Part shown: one piece after another, positions 1-11,978 of the stretch | How positions within the stretch are numbered: the first letter of the stretch is position 1 | How the letters are laid out: each line of letters opens with the position of its first letter | NCBI GenBank assembly: GCA_021399445.1 | Contig: JAJTUQ010000002.1 | Location: forward strand, 4,960,001 to 5,024,000 | Direction: 5' to 3' | Length of the DNA stretch: 64,000 nucleotides | DNA from: Xylogone sp. PMI_703 | Lineage: Eukaryota > Ascomycota > Leotiomycetes | Notes under the pieces: generated by a model | The model's input: only the letters and a program-made list of their open reading frames with translations | Database searches by the model: none | Told to the model about the DNA's origin: nothing | Position numbers and translations under genes: made by a program

Positions 1-329
1 TTATTCGCAGGCTTGATAGTCTTCAAATTCGCGTGGGTGAACAACTCATACCTATGGCTAGCAAAGCAGGTGACGAAGCAGACGAAGTTAGCAGGGACCT
101 TGTAATGAATCAGACATTGGCCGTCAAGAGGTTAGAAGATGCGATGAACAAAATGGTTAGGAGACGACGAAGGAAGTTCCGATGGCTAAGAAGAGGAGGA
201 TGGGTACTGCTCGAATGGGCTCTAGTAGGTGTTATGTGGTCAGTATGGTTGGTAGTAATGCTAGCTAGGATGGTGTTAGGTATCGGAAGGGTATCGTTCG
301 GTGCTGTAAGATGGTTGTTCTGGCTTTGA
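1..329 (+). CDS. 3' end of a membrane protein of unknown family (partial)
   Basis: The reading frame is open from base 3 to a TGA at 327-329, so the window cuts into the last exon of a gene that begins upstream; about 108 residues are seen. The visible part starts with a helical, charged stretch, then a very basic run (five Arg followed by KFRWLRR), then about 40 hydrophobic, Trp-rich residues that could form one or two membrane segments, ending in RWLFWL at the stop. The order basic patch then hydrophobic C-terminus suggests a protein held in a membrane by its tail with the bulk in the cytosol. I do not recognise the family. The in-frame GTG at 33 is not a real start because the frame continues upstream. 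The next gene begins about 445 bases downstream on the same strand. Confidence 0.6.
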   Translation, partial: IRRLDSLQIRVGEQLIPMASKAGDEADEVSRDLVMNQTLAVKRLEDAMNKMVRRRRRKFRWLRRGGWVLLEWALVGVMWSVWLVVMLARMVLGIGRVSFGAVRWLFWL

Positions 330-774
330 TTCTAGCTTGTTTTATTGCAGGTTTAAAGACCGTTGTCTGTTCTCAGAGATATATAGATACCCAGTATAAG
401 AAGAAATAATAATATTAATATTCCTAATGCACACTATCCCGAGCTTTCTCTTGAGAATGAGTAATTGCTCCTTTCTTAACTTCGCATCTTATGAGCTTCT
501 TTCTATCATGAGTGGGTATGGTAGCCGTAGATTGTCCCGATGAGGAATAGCACCTAGTTCTTCACGCGTCGCGCTGTTAAAGTGGTTCGCGCCTCCTCGG
601 CTACAAAGCGCGTCATTTCGCATCTGTCAGCCAGGTCCAACTTCTTCCTCAACCAACACTCCATATATCAATTGAGAGGTCCACAAAACACATTCGAATC
701 TAAAATTTCCATCTCATCAGGATCCCATCCTTCCCATTCCAGTTCACTAGTCATTCATTCATTATCATCCAACC
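330..774. other. Intergenic region, no gene seen
   Basis: AT-rich just after the upstream stop (probable 3' UTR, with AATAATAATATTAATATT around 405-422), then a pyrimidine-rich stretch (690-770) running up to the start of the next gene, which looks like a leader or promoter. No RNA gene or repeat was recognised. Confidence 0.5.
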
Positions 775-1537
775 ATGCTTCTCAAACGCAAGCGGTCCGA
801 TTCCGAGATCTCGACAGGCAGCTCGATGCTTTCGAGCCCAGGCTACTCCTCCCACACGACGACCATGGATATGGGGTCGGTACAAATCCCCACGCCCTCA
901 TTGTTCGCAAGCCGGACCAAGAAACGGTACCGTGATAACCGTCCCTCGGAGTCAGAAGTCCATCGTAAGCTAGAAATCTCCCCCTTTACCTCACACATCC
1001 CATATAAGAAAAGGAAAGAGAGATCCAAGTCTGACAAACCCCGTTCCAGAACATACCCTCTCCCTCCTCTACTCCGCACAACAGAACCCAACCCAGCACT
1101 CCCCCTCCCCATCACCCATAATGATGCAAGAACCCTCAATCATGGACCCCGTCCCCTCAGCCAACGACAACCGCCAATCCTCCCTGCACGCCTTCTGGGC
1201 CCTCCCTGGCTCCTCTGTACCACAACACGACCCTTCCTCTTCCACCTCCCCGAATCCCAATCCCGTGTCAGTATCCTATCTCCCGCAGATGATGAACTGC
1301 GAGGACTGCGATGCGTGTCTCGTCGTTGCCCCTGGCGCTGGAGGCGATGGCGCAATGGATGTGGATGTCGATATGGATATCGATGTCTACGGCATGGGAG
1401 GCGAGTTTGGGTGCTCGGCGTGCGGGAAGCAGGTGTGTCACCAGTGCGCGGTGTCGAATCTGGGGGAGCAGAGGATGTGTCTTGTTTGTGCGGGGAGGAA
1501 GAAGTGGGTTGGGGGGTTGGGGTGGGTTACTGTGTAG
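775..1537 (+). CDS. Conserved fungal Cys-rich protein of unknown function (two exons)
   Basis: Exons 775-964 and 1050-1537 join to a 225-residue protein. The intron (965-1049) starts GTAAGC and ends TTCCAG; the split Gln codon keeps the frame and gives SEVHQHTLSLLYSAQQ across the junction, a segment I remember as conserved in related fungal proteins. The N-terminus is basic and Ser-rich (KRKR). The C-terminal half has an early CEDCDAC group and then CSACGKQVCHQC and CLVCAG, two closely spaced Cys pairs that could bind zinc; the protein ends in a Trp/Gly-rich tail. The middle has an Asp/Met repeat (MDVDVDMDIDVYGM). I recognise it only as a conserved ascomycete protein and do not assign a role. 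An uninterrupted frame through the intron exists but ends in a non-conserved peptide, so the spliced model is preferred. Confidence 0.8.
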
Positions 1538-2369
1538 TTGGATTCTTCTACCTTCTTGTGTCATAGTCCCTTTTTTGGATATCGTCATTGCTGGATTGTG
1601 TGGATCTTGTATTGTATGGGCAATTGCTTGGTTTGGAATGGGGTTTAAGGAGTCTGGGTTTAAAATACCTTACTTGGCTTTAGGAGAGCCATGGCATTGG
1701 ATTATTGCATATTGTATAGTTAATCGAGTTAATTTCAATTTGAGTTGAGCGTTCTCACAAGATGGCCAAGTTATAAAGAGTAATGGATAGGTGAAAACAC
1801 TTGCAACATGACATATAACATATACATAGAACATAGACACAGCACAAAAGTCAAAATATCATCAGAGTGATGTGCAAAACATCTTTCCATTAGGTTTAAT
1901 AAATAGTATAATTTTATAAAACCATAGGGGTATGAAAGCACGGCGGGGTAACAAGTCAAATTCCCTACTGACTTCTGCCCCTCGCCCACACAACAACCCC
2001 CAGGTCTCTCTTCTCCTACTCCTACTTCACACAAATTATTAGGCTTTCCTCTCCCCAACACACTACACACGCAAAAGAAAAAGGTATCACAGTATTATCA
2101 AGGCATCTCTTTCCAAAATAAAGTAAAGACATATAATTCCACATATCCCAAGACGTAGCGCGAGAAAATTGCTTCGTTATATTCTTTTTCTCATTGGGGA
2201 AAGGAGAGACCGGCGTTTTTGGTATATGGCTTTTTTGTGGTTCGCCTAACACACTAACACGCAGACGGCCGCGCAGGACGAAAAATTACAAAGATAAACA
2301 AGGCTGAGATGAGGAACGTTTTTTCCCATGGAAAGATTGAAATTCAAAAAGGGTATAGAATTTCAAAAT
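1538..2369. other. Convergent intergenic region
   Basis: Lies between the 3' ends of the Cys-rich protein (plus) and the acetate transporter (minus), so it should hold two 3' UTRs. AT-rich with A-runs around 1840-1920 and 2280-2370. No further gene or RNA recognised. Confidence 0.5.
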
Positions 2370-3496
2370 TTAAACGGTCTCACGCTCAGTCTTGGCCCTG
2401 GCGCGGGCTTCACGGCCCTTGACGGACCATGGGAAGTGTGCGACTGGGATGACGAAGAAGGAGTTGCTAGAGGATGATACGTTAGCATTATTCCAATTGT
2501 GAGATTAGGGAGTAAATATTGAATTGGGATTAAGAGAGGGATTGTATTTACCTGTCGTCAGCAATACCAGCCAAGGCATTGTACCAGGCCATGAAAGCAG
2601 CGAACAATCCAAAGTAACCACCAGCCTTGATGATCTTGGTGTCTGGAGCGCCATCAGTAGCCTTGAGGTAGCCAATGCCGAGCAGGAGGAAAGCCATGTC
2701 GAGGAAGAAGAAGAGAAGGAAAAATGCGACGGTGGAGCGCAGGGTGCAGATCAAGAGAATGAAGGTGAAGATGAACCAGCCCATGAGGAAGAGACCGAAA
2801 GCGTTGGTGAAGTCGTCGACACCGCCGCCAGAGTAGGCAGCCTCGATGCTGAAACCGCCGGGAGTAAGGACGATAGCGAAAGCGAGCCAGAAACCACCGT
2901 AGGAGGAGAGAGCAGTGGCACCAAAGGTGTTGCCAACAGCCATTTCCCTAGAAGATTGAGCCAATTAGCCAATTGAATACATTTTGTCATGCAAAGAATT
3001 GTTATAAATCTTTTTTCTCTTTTCCAATCGCAGTTTTTTCCTTATTCTTGTCGCTTTCCATTGTTTCTTCATGGGACTACTTGAGACTAAGTGAAAAAAA
3101 AGTTAAAACCTACCACATGCCAGCCAACAATTGAACGAGACCACCATAGCCATAAGCCAACGCAACCACAATGTTGGGCTCAGTCAAGTTCCGGGTGCCC
3201 ACATTGATGAGAGAGAGGACGAAGGTAGTCAGAGCGAAAGCACTCAAACCCAAGGGCGCCGGGTTGGCGAACTTGCGCTCGGTGGTTGGTCTGTAGAGAC
3301 CAGGTTGAAACTCTCCTCCAAAGGCCGGGAAGCGCGCAGAGTCGCCAGTGTTGAGGTGCGCCAGTGGGTTGCCAAAGCGGAACTGCTCAGCGTTGGCATG
3401 GTGCACGCCGTTGGTGGCATGGTCGGTGGCCGCAGTGCCGTTGTCGTACTCCTTGGGTACGACAGGAACGTCGGTTCCTGTTGTGGTGGTGGCCAT
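2370..3496 (-). CDS. Acetate transporter, GPR1/FUN34/YaaH (AceTr) family
   Basis: Minus-strand exons 3496-3114, 2947-2552 and 2466-2370 join in frame to 291 residues, the normal size for fungal Ady2/AcpA proteins. The family signature NPAPLGL stands just before the first membrane segment, and about six hydrophobic segments follow, including the [13 protein letters not shown] block, which is built exactly across intron 1. The polar N-terminal 85 residues are cytosolic in the family; the C-terminus is basic. Known relatives carry acetate or other short monocarboxylates across the plasma membrane by proton symport and are usually induced on acetate and repressed by glucose. The start at 3496 is chosen because the protein from there (MATTTTGTD) looks like family N-termini; an upstream extension would read through a probable 5' UTR intron. 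Nearly 8 kb upstream lack a convincing gene. Confidence 0.93.
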
Positions 3497-3557
3497 TGTA
3501 GCTGAAACTGGTGATGGAGTGCTCGTGCTTTGCGGTCGAAGAAAGTTAAGCCCTGCT

Positions 3558-3631
3558 CTGAGGATACCCTTTTTCTGTCTTTGAAGCCGATGACAAGAAA
3601 AATAACCGAAGAAATTACAAAAAGAGCTTAC
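3558..3631 (-). other. Possible 5' UTR intron of the acetate transporter gene
   Basis: On the minus strand, 3631-3626 reads GTAAGC, a good donor, and 3560-3558 reads CAG after a pyrimidine-containing stretch, giving a 74-nt candidate intron 62 bases upstream of the start codon. No strong branch site is visible, so this is tentative. Confidence 0.35.
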
Positions 3632-3746
3632 AGCTAGAGGCGTCAGAAAGAGGAGAGGGGAAGGATTGAAGGGGGGGGAAGGGAAGACAGGATATATACA
3701 CACACACAGTACAGTAGTGAGCACCCAGCAGAAAGTGCAGGACTGC

Positions 3747-3795
3747 AGACCAGCGACCAGCAACCAGCAACCAGCTCAACCAGCTCAACCAGCTT
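3747..3795. repeat. Short imperfect tandem repeat (ACCAGCA / ACCAGCTCA)
   Basis: Units ACCAGCA and then ACCAGCTCA repeat several times in the upstream region of the acetate transporter. This is a simple low-complexity tract that could lie in the leader or promoter. Confidence 0.7.
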
Positions 3796-3799
3796 GCAA

Positions 3800-6700
3800 G
3801 GGCCTGCGGAGAACGGTCTGGGATGAGCACTGGAGGTTGCCAGACCAGCATCAGACAGGGCGGCGGTGCTAGGCCCGGTCGGGACTGGGCTCGGGTGTAG
3901 GGGTGCTTGGTCAACGAGAAGGTCACGCCTGGTAAGGAGACGCGCGACGCATTGGCATCCGGGGGTATGGGGGAGGAGGGCAAGGAGGGGAGCGCTGGAC
4001 TGAAGGAGCCCGCGGAACAAGCAGTCCATCATGGCACATTCCACTTGGCAGCTAACGGAGCACTTCCACCTCCCTCGCTCTTCCACCACACATCGCCTTG
4101 GGGCCGTTCGGGGCCTGGATCTCCTGCTGCGACTCTAACCCTCAGGGCAGGTCGGTGAGTCGTCGCGGCACTGGGCGGCCCTGACCTGCTGGTCCAGCAC
4201 GAAATTTTGTGGTTCCTTTGGTGGAGAACGCGCTCGAGGGTCTTCGGATATAGCGCAGGATCGGGGCAGGATGAGCAGCACATGCCTTTATTATTCTGGA
4301 GAGAAATGACAATAATGGCAATCCAGATGGAGATGGCATTATCGTCTTTGCTCTCTGCTTCTCAACTGTGTTTTCCAGAATGTCCCGTGTCGTCTACAGA
4401 TACAGTGCTGTATATTCTTTTTACGACATATCCGTGCAGCCTGAATACCGTCCAGTACAGAGTTACGGTAAATATTGCCCTACTATGCGCCACCTGCATG
4501 CTATTATCCACCGCCGTCACATCGATCCCCCTACGCCCCCAGGACGTCCAGACAGCACTGTGCTTCTCGCTGCTGCGTCTCCCAGGGTCCAGGAGCTGGC
4601 CCAAGCTTGCCTGTTCGTCGCATTCTGTTTGGTCGTCGCCCCAAACAATCGCATTTTTTAAATTACAGTACAACAACTGTTGGTTAATCGCTTTAACGAC
4701 CGGAAACCACCTAACGTTCTGGGCAGTCTCCCGTACATCGTTTCTCTCGCAAAGGAGAGAGAGGCCCAGCCAGCTAGCTGCTCCTGATGACGACCTGCGC
4801 CGCATGACAAGCCTGGGGAAGAACGAGGGGGGAAGGAGGCGCCAGTCGTGTCCCAATGGCAAGAAGCATCTGTGCTTACCTACAGCTTATGTATGGTAGG
4901 GTGCGGGTACGTAACGGAATATTGGAAATTATTTTTATTTCTCCTTGGCTCATCGATGTCAGGTCATGCCAATTGGCTCCTCATCTGCCTCGTGTGTGAA
5001 GCAATACAAGTATGACAGCAAAACGCCAACACGTCGTGCCGACCTTGGCCTTGTGCAGACGGCCAGAGAGGCCAGAGACGGGCAGAAGGAAGAAAAAAGA
5101 ATTACCTTGCTGGTCCGGTGGTAAATTGGCGTTGACCCTCCACTGTCCACCGCCCAATTGTCCACTGCAGCGACCCTAATCCACGACTAAAAGGCTTAAA
5201 AATAAGAAGTTCCCCGGAACGTGCGGACGGCTGTGGTCACTCGTCACTCTGGTCACTCTCCGCCTAGCTCTGTGTGAACTGCTCTGGGTATCTCGAGGTC
5301 GATCAGGGCTGATCAGGATCGATAAACCCTCTGATGGACCACCAGCCTGGTACTGTATCATTGGGCCAATGCGAGACTTGCTGAGGGGTACACATCTGTA
5401 TGTGCAACCACCTGCCAGATGTACAGCACTACGCTATTGCTGGGCAAGATCATTTCCAGCGGCATGTCCCTTTTCAACGTCCCAAGCAGCTGAGATCCAC
5501 AGAGTCTTTCTCCATCTCACACACACTGCAATAATACAGTACTTGTACACTCTCACCTGGAGCAGCAGCTCCTTTGCGGCCCGGGTGTATGCTGTAAAAA
5601 GCAACCTACTGCTCCTTTGGTGTCATCCGGTTCGATGATGATGCCAAGTGCCTGTGATGGCTTTTCTGTGGCGTCAAATGGCATGGCTAAATCACGGGAT
5701 TTCTCAGCAATGATCTTATCCACCAGCTCGGAGTCAGTTCCATTTATCCGGAGTGTTGCAGCACCCGCCGCCTCCAGTCGCTAGTGTCCTCCCGTGCTGA
5801 CCTCAACATGGGAATCATCGTCGCGCTTCCTGCACTACATCGGTGGCTCTCGCTGGTTGGCCCAAACTCTTTGGGATGAGATGCGAGCGAGGGCGCAACC
5901 AACATGCTGGGAAATAAAAGGAGAGACGCGCTGCATTATTGCAAGCTGCTGTATTACGTGTTCTGACAGCTTGGTATTTCTCGGCTGAAAGACAATAGAT
6001 CTCTACATAAATAATAATCACCCAAGGCTAGCGGCTCGCAGCTCGCGAAAGCAGGGCGTCAGATTCCTAAAAAAATTTCAGTAGCCTGGAATCGCATTCA
6101 TCATGCTGTGCGCTGTATTGTCGACATTTCTACAGGAAGCAACAGCAACGCAACAACAAATTGGGAAGTGAGTTAACAAATATGGACTGGCCAAGTGCCT
6201 TTTACGGAAATGCCGATCCATCTGCGCGACAACTTTGCACCATTACTGTAATTGCTGAAGCCCCTCATTTTTACGAAAGTTACGCAGCGAAACTCTTCAT
6301 CGTAATTGATGGGAGGTGTTTTTTCCTGTGTGAGATCCACAAGCCACGCGGTTGGCGCATAAGCAGTATAGCCCCATGCACCTTCCGTACTCGCGATCCA
6401 CAATGGGAAAGCAGCAAATCAGCCGACTTGGCTTTTCTAAGCGTCCTCCGTTCCCCAGACGCCTCCCTCTCAAGCCCCTTGGCCAGTCGTCCACCAATTA
6501 CGGTGTCGCATCGAACCAGCACCAACCTCACTCGACCTTAACCCAGGATTTATGCATTTGGGACCTGTTCAAAAATGTGCAGTACAATCATCAATGTCAC
6601 TTTGGGATATCTGGTTATGATGGTTACGGTTTTACCAACCCTGCGGCCCACAAACTTAATTTCAACGACCGTTGCACAATTAACGTCCCTCATCAGTATG

Positions 6701-9700
6701 TGAAGTGACATCATACTACACCGTATCACTACTTCCACCTAGCTAGATCATGGGAGATTGCTATGCTATCTCGATGAATATTGTGCGGTATACAACGAGC
6801 AGAGGTGCGCTGTCCATTGTCTTAGACGAGGATTACATCTGGTGTCAATGCATCAGCGCCCTACCGAACGATCCTACAGTGCGCCAGTACAGCTGTGCTC
6901 AGAGACATGTTACTATTATGTGGGCCTCGGACTTATTCAGTTCTCCTACAGAAGAGAAGGGTAGATTCCAACATCCCACCTCATCATATACTTTGAACGG
7001 ATCTTGGAAGTCACTCATTTCTCAGGAAAGTCTGGCCAGGTTCGCTATTATGCATTGGTTTGAAGCATACGAACGCGACATCTGTTACCTAGTTGAGCCA
7101 TCCTCCCAGACATATCGTAGATGCACACGCAAGCATACATTCTCCCCATTTCAACCTAGACACCCTACAGATCTCAACTAAGGAGATTTTACGGACTGGA
7201 ACGACCCGAACAGTTGCCATCCCACTTGTCTTTCCAGAAATGGGGACAAATGGATCCGGAAGGTGAGGCTCTTACTCAAATCAGCAATCCGGGATCTCAT
7301 CGCCCCATGGCTTTCGGCCCTATCTGGATAGGACCCTTGGACCCTGAACGATCTCGCATCTATCTTGAGATGTGAAATCCACCGTGCATGTCACGTACGC
7401 AAGGTAATTAGCACCCAGTCAGAATATGCCTAATTATGTCTCAGGAATCAACCCCAGGACCAAGAATATTCTACGGTACCATATTGTATGACGAGATGCA
7501 CTGGCGCGGTGTATCAATCAATAGACAAAATAGGAAAGTAAAGATCAGAGAAATCACAATTACTTCTTCGAGAGCCTTACTGTACTGTCTCTGCGTAGCC
7601 GCGTTCTCGCGCTTAATAGCGGCTGACGAACATACGACTTCCAGCTGACACATCCAAGGTGAAGCGAAATTAGAGGCGCAACAAGCCAAGAAACTTGAAA
7701 GACAACACAAGCATAGCACCGCCTTTTCCTTTCCTCCTTTCCTCCAGCGTCTCGGCCCGAGACCTCAGAACCGATCATGCATCCGGTTACCTGCTAGAAA
7801 GTTCTCCAACCCGTGCTTAGATACCTGATCAGCTCATCACGCGGATGCAGGGAGACCAAATTCTGTTCTACCCATCGTACAAACCACTACCCGCTTTTAC
7901 TTGGCCTCATCACCCTCAGCAACTGATGATTCTCGGCGACCACGTATGCTCTCTCTTGGACAGCTTGGTCATCTCCTTGTGTCGAACCAGCGCAGGCGCA
8001 GAAGCAGAAGATCAGCCCATCTGTCATAATTGACGCCGAGAGATGCTAATATCCACAGCCTCAGAGAATAATGACACAGCGGTCGAAAGGTTGCTACAGT
8101 GGAAAATCTCCGCAGAATCCGGCGCTGGAAGCTTGGAGGGGCTTTCTTGGGGTCTTCTCTGGGCCGCTGTGGCGTGCACTTGTGACGGAAGAATTTGACA
8201 TGGAAATCTGGCTTTTGTTGCCGAGGCTCCTTAGAGCTCCCACAGCTTCCAAGCCCCCAAAAGACAAGCAACCACTATGCGGCTACCGTGTACTGTGGAA
8301 TGCAAGCCCTGTGGTCAACCAGGCGCTTGTAAGGGAGTGTACCATGTAAATGCATGAAGCTTACGGCCACTACATGATCTAAGCTACTCAAGGGAAGATG
8401 CCTCCTGTCTTCTCTAGACTAACGGATCAATGGAAAGCACATGAAGGCCGTCAGTAGTTAACGGCATAAGATGCCTTGGATTTTCCGTCTCTGCATCTTT
8501 CAGCCGAAAAGAGCGACACGAGCATTGCGCGTCGTTGTCAAAGCCGAATAATGGTCGAGAGGAATCGATATCTCAGGATCTTCTCTTCCCTCCTCTACCC
8601 CGCCGTTGTCATTGCCGAAGACGTTTTGATCTACTTCTGATCTGCGTCTCTGTGTCTAAACTCCACTACGGTCCACCTCTGCGATGATAGTTATTGTGAT
8701 GATAATTAATTACTTCGTGCTGTGTACGCGGGTTACGACAGAAAATTGCAGAGGGCTTGCATGCTCTCAGGAGAACCAAGGTGAGCTCGTTGTTGCTACA
8801 AGCCCCTCGAGCCGGTATTTTAGCATAAAATAGCAATGCCAGACGGTAAATCTCACACGCATGCTACGGGCAGAAGTCCCACGCTGCATTGCATTATCCA
8901 AATTCAGCCTGCAAAACTCTGCCAGATGGTGGTCGCGACGGTGATGAGACAGATCTACGGATTATCAACCGGGCTCCGAATCGAGATAGGTAAAAACTGC
9001 AACGCTGCAATATCCGGGCTGCCCTTTTTTAAGGCCGAGACGCCTAAGTCGTAGCCCGCACGGAGCACCAGCCAAACAGCACGTTCTGTACGACGTGCTT
9101 TAGTATGGAGACAGAGCTTGATTAGGACGACGCGAGATTTGATATCCCCAACACAATGCTACTGATGATACTGATGCCTCGCAATGGCCCCTCTGCAATC
9201 GGACCTTTCTCACAGACAGCTCTCTCTTGTTACATAACACAGTATTATCGGTAGTTACGGTATTTTCTTTTTATCGCATCTTGTCTGTGCGAAGCGCCTT
9301 GCTCTGGCCCTGTCGGGTTGGCGAATAATGACGAGCTGTCAGGGCAGACGGCTACGTAGAATCCTTGTTCCGCGCCCAAGCTTCGAGCTTCGACGGGGCT
9401 CGGTGTGTTCCAGCGCAAGGATGCGGGTGCTGTGCAACCTCACTAGGCTGTGATACTGAAAATTTTCGAGTTTGTTGTTGCGAAGTCATTCGGAGTGCTG
9501 CACCCGAAAGTGTCTATGTTATACACGATACGATATCAATCTTTCTACAGAGATACCTATTCAGGATCTTGGATATCTTGGATATCTGTGCTACGGGCTG
9601 CTTGCTTTTTCTATAATGAATACCATTATGGCTGGCCACGAAAGAAAAAAGGTCCTTGGCAGAGCCAATTACTTATCCGGGACGTCATGCAGAATGAAAA

Positions 9701-10250
9701 ATTATCCATATTAGAGCGCCTAGATCCCTCCTTTCCCGACAGTTTGGATCCATCCGAAAAAGCAACCACAAGGAGAACTTGCTCTTCAGGGGTCCTTTCT
9801 GAAGATCCATCTTGAGACTTACGAACTCCGCTGCTTCCCTCTATGGGCCACGAAACTGTCATCCAACATATCACGATTGCTCTATGACATTCTGGCATGC
9901 ATCCCATGCACTGTCCCGCAGCTTCCGAAATGCGATTTCCGTTGATCCCTTCTCTTTTCTGTCAATAACGATATCCTAGTGCAAAACTCTGATACTTCCA
10001 TTGTTCTCCTTTTCTCATCTGTTCGGCTGATCAACGGTCTGGAATGTGCGCTCTGCTCGCATTTATCCTTATTCATCCAAGATTCGGTGCTTAGGTTGAG
10101 TTTAGTTTCTGTTGGTGCTTATTAACCGGTCGTCAACGGGCCCAAGTGGGTACGATTGCGGGTACCAACAGCCCCTATTTAACACGGCCTTCCGCTTTGA
10201 GTGATAGCAGTGGAGCTGCCTTTCTGTCTACACAGTAAGGCAGTGTCGTA
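3800..10250. other. Gene desert upstream of the acetate transporter
   Basis: About 6.5 kb with no exon set I can support. Open frames up to about 230 codons occur, but overlap in several frames on both strands, lack family motifs and have no consistent exon pattern. TACNGTA-type heptamers are scattered through it (for example TACGGTA near 4463 and 9257). The first kilobase upstream of the transporter is richer in G and C and looks promoter-like; from about 5.3 kb onwards I see no structure. Confidence 0.5.
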
Positions 10251-10253
10251 CAA

Positions 10254-10476
10254 GTACGGAGGTACAGCGGGTAAGTATTTGTATAGCGCTAGCAAGGGTT
10301 TCATGCCTGAACAGCAAGCTTATCTGTATCCAGTAGTAAGAGCCACCAATTTCGGCTAAGTTAGCATAATATTTATGAATATTATGAATTAAACTAGAAA
10401 GCTACTACCGAATAAAGGCAAGCGAAGCTCTCCCCTGCTAGTGCTGTGCAAATACTTACCCGCTGTACCTCCGTAC
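10254..10476. mobile_element. MITE-like element with long terminal inverted repeats
   Basis: A 28-base sequence at 10254-10281 (beginning GTACGGAGGTACAGCGGG) returns as its exact reverse complement at 10449-10476. Inside this core the inverted similarity continues for about 17 more bases with only transition differences (C/T, G/A). The enclosed 170 bases are AT-rich and have no coding capacity, with a small palindrome around ATAATATTTATGAATATTAT (10367-10386). Size, terminal inverted repeats and lack of a gene fit a miniature inverted-repeat transposable element. I could not define a clean target-site duplication; the flanks also contain further GTAC motifs. Confidence 0.65.
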
Positions 10477-10574
10477 ATCCGTGCTGTACGTTAATTTTAT
10501 CCTTCTCTTTTCTAATGCATCTGAGTATCGCATGCACAATTCACATGCTTGCTTCAATTCGCATGTATATTTTG

Positions 10575-10645
10575 CTCAAGAAATATTCAGTTGGTTGAAT
10601 GAAGGTATTCAACTAGTAGATGCTGAGGTTCGAATCCTGCAGTAA
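10575..10645 (+). other. tRNA-like A-box/B-box pair, possible SINE or tRNA relic
   Basis: Bases 10627-10637 read GGTTCGAATCC, a perfect RNA polymerase III B box, and 40 bases earlier ATTCAGTTGGTTGAAT (10585-10600) looks like a tRNA D arm and A box. The T stem and the acceptor stem do not pair properly, so this is not a working tRNA gene as read. It could be a relic or the head of a tRNA-derived SINE, or chance. Confidence 0.3.
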
Positions 10646-11246
10646 GTATTTCTCACTCGGACTGCGTTGAATGCTAGTGCAATTGATACACTACGTCGTG
10701 AGCCTCATTTTTTATAAGAAAATGTGATTTTAGTCATTACACGTTTATCATACAGAACATTAGAACATCCCGGTGATGGGAGATATTATCCTAGAAAATG
10801 AGATATGCTGAGCTGAGTGAGGTGAAGTGAAGTTAAGGTTTAGATCTCACATCGGCCTCCCGAGATCTTACATCCTACAATGTAAGACTGTTGATCTCTA
10901 TTTCGCTGAATATGGCAACCATGTTCAGCTTACTATATTCTTTATCTTGAAGCAGTAGGTAAATTTTACTGTTTTTGCTGGACTCGATGAAAACCAAAGT
11001 GTTTAGATCATCGTTGTTATCTAAGGTTCAACTGGAAAGCGTTATACCCTTTTCAGACGTCGACTCTCGCCATTATATGGGCTATTGCTGTTCTGAACCA
11101 CGCTGTGGTTGGTACAATGACACCAATGCAGAATGGATTCAATCATGAAAGGCTTGGGCAGTGGTTCAAGTGAAATAGATTGTTACCATACTCAAAGAGT
11201 TTTGACGAGCTCTATATGTTCTCTACTGTTATACAGCCAAACCCGT

Positions 11247-11414
11247 TCAATAGTCATCAATATCATCTTCTACTTCCCAATTTCTTAGCCCCCCTAGCTT
11301 CGTCCACCACTTCGCTGCTTCAGCTATATCCGTGTTTGCGCCGACATAGGTGAGTATATCGTCGAGACCGGCACCGTTGGTCTTATACGAACTCCTAGTC
11401 AGTGTACGACCCAT
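11247..11414 (-). CDS. Small ORF (55 aa), perhaps the last exon of a lost or unrecognised gene
   Basis: A minus-strand ORF from ATG at 11414 to TGA at 11249-11247. It has a protein-like composition: MGRTLTRSSY, then a helical Asp/Ile/Ala-rich stretch, then AKWWTKLGGLRNWEVEDD. The Trp and charged-residue pattern is unlike the random frames of this area. It may be a small protein or the C-terminal exon of a gene whose other exons I could not find in 11.4-11.9 kb. No family recognised. Confidence 0.35.
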   Translation of the reverse strand: MGRTLTRSSYKTNGAGLDDILTYVGANTDIAEAAKWWTKLGGLRNWEVEDDIDDY

Positions 11415-11978
11415 TCTTAGTATCATATTAAGCCTATGGGCTTATTTGGTTTTTATTGCATCGATTTATTTTCTTTTGACAAGATAAATGCCACTTCAAT
11501 TTGTTAATATAATATTTCCGCCTCTCTCAAAGATTATACAGATACCTATGGATCATGCTAATTGTTTGTAACCCCGACTATGTGTGCCGTAACATCAGGC
11601 AGCTCACACAATCGTAGCTTCATTGCACATGGGCTCGTTGGCTGATATATCAGAATCGAGATCCGGGCTGTTTACCCTCAAAGGGTTGATCAAATTTCTT
11701 CGCATTTGAGGAAGTGATAATGAGGTTATTCTTTTCATTGTTGATAGAAACCATGGAAAGTAGCTACGCTGCCATCTAAAGAGATCATCCAGAACCTATG
11801 CCCGTTAGAACATTCTTGAAGCATCAATAAGGGGAATTTGGGGCTGCTTACCGGGTGCTAGGACTCAGTCACGTTTAAATAGGGACCAGTACTAATCGGC
11901 AAGGGGAGTATATATACTCCTCCTTCCCACACCCACTTCAATACAACATCCATCTGCCCACCGAACCACCATTCCCAG

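Noticed and set aside
775..1566. Unspliced 263-codon version of the Cys-rich protein
   Set aside because: After codon 63 the peptide becomes Arg/Pro/Cys-rich with no conservation, whereas splicing at 965-1049 yields the conserved frame.
4207..4899. 230-codon open frame upstream of the acetate transporter, with a 166-codon frame opposite
   Set aside because: Neither has motifs or credible splice partners; the two overlap fully on opposite strands, which is typical of noncoding DNA with few stops.
6750..7181. 143-codon frame on the plus strand
   Set aside because: No motif, no exon partners and composition like the surrounding noncoding sequence.
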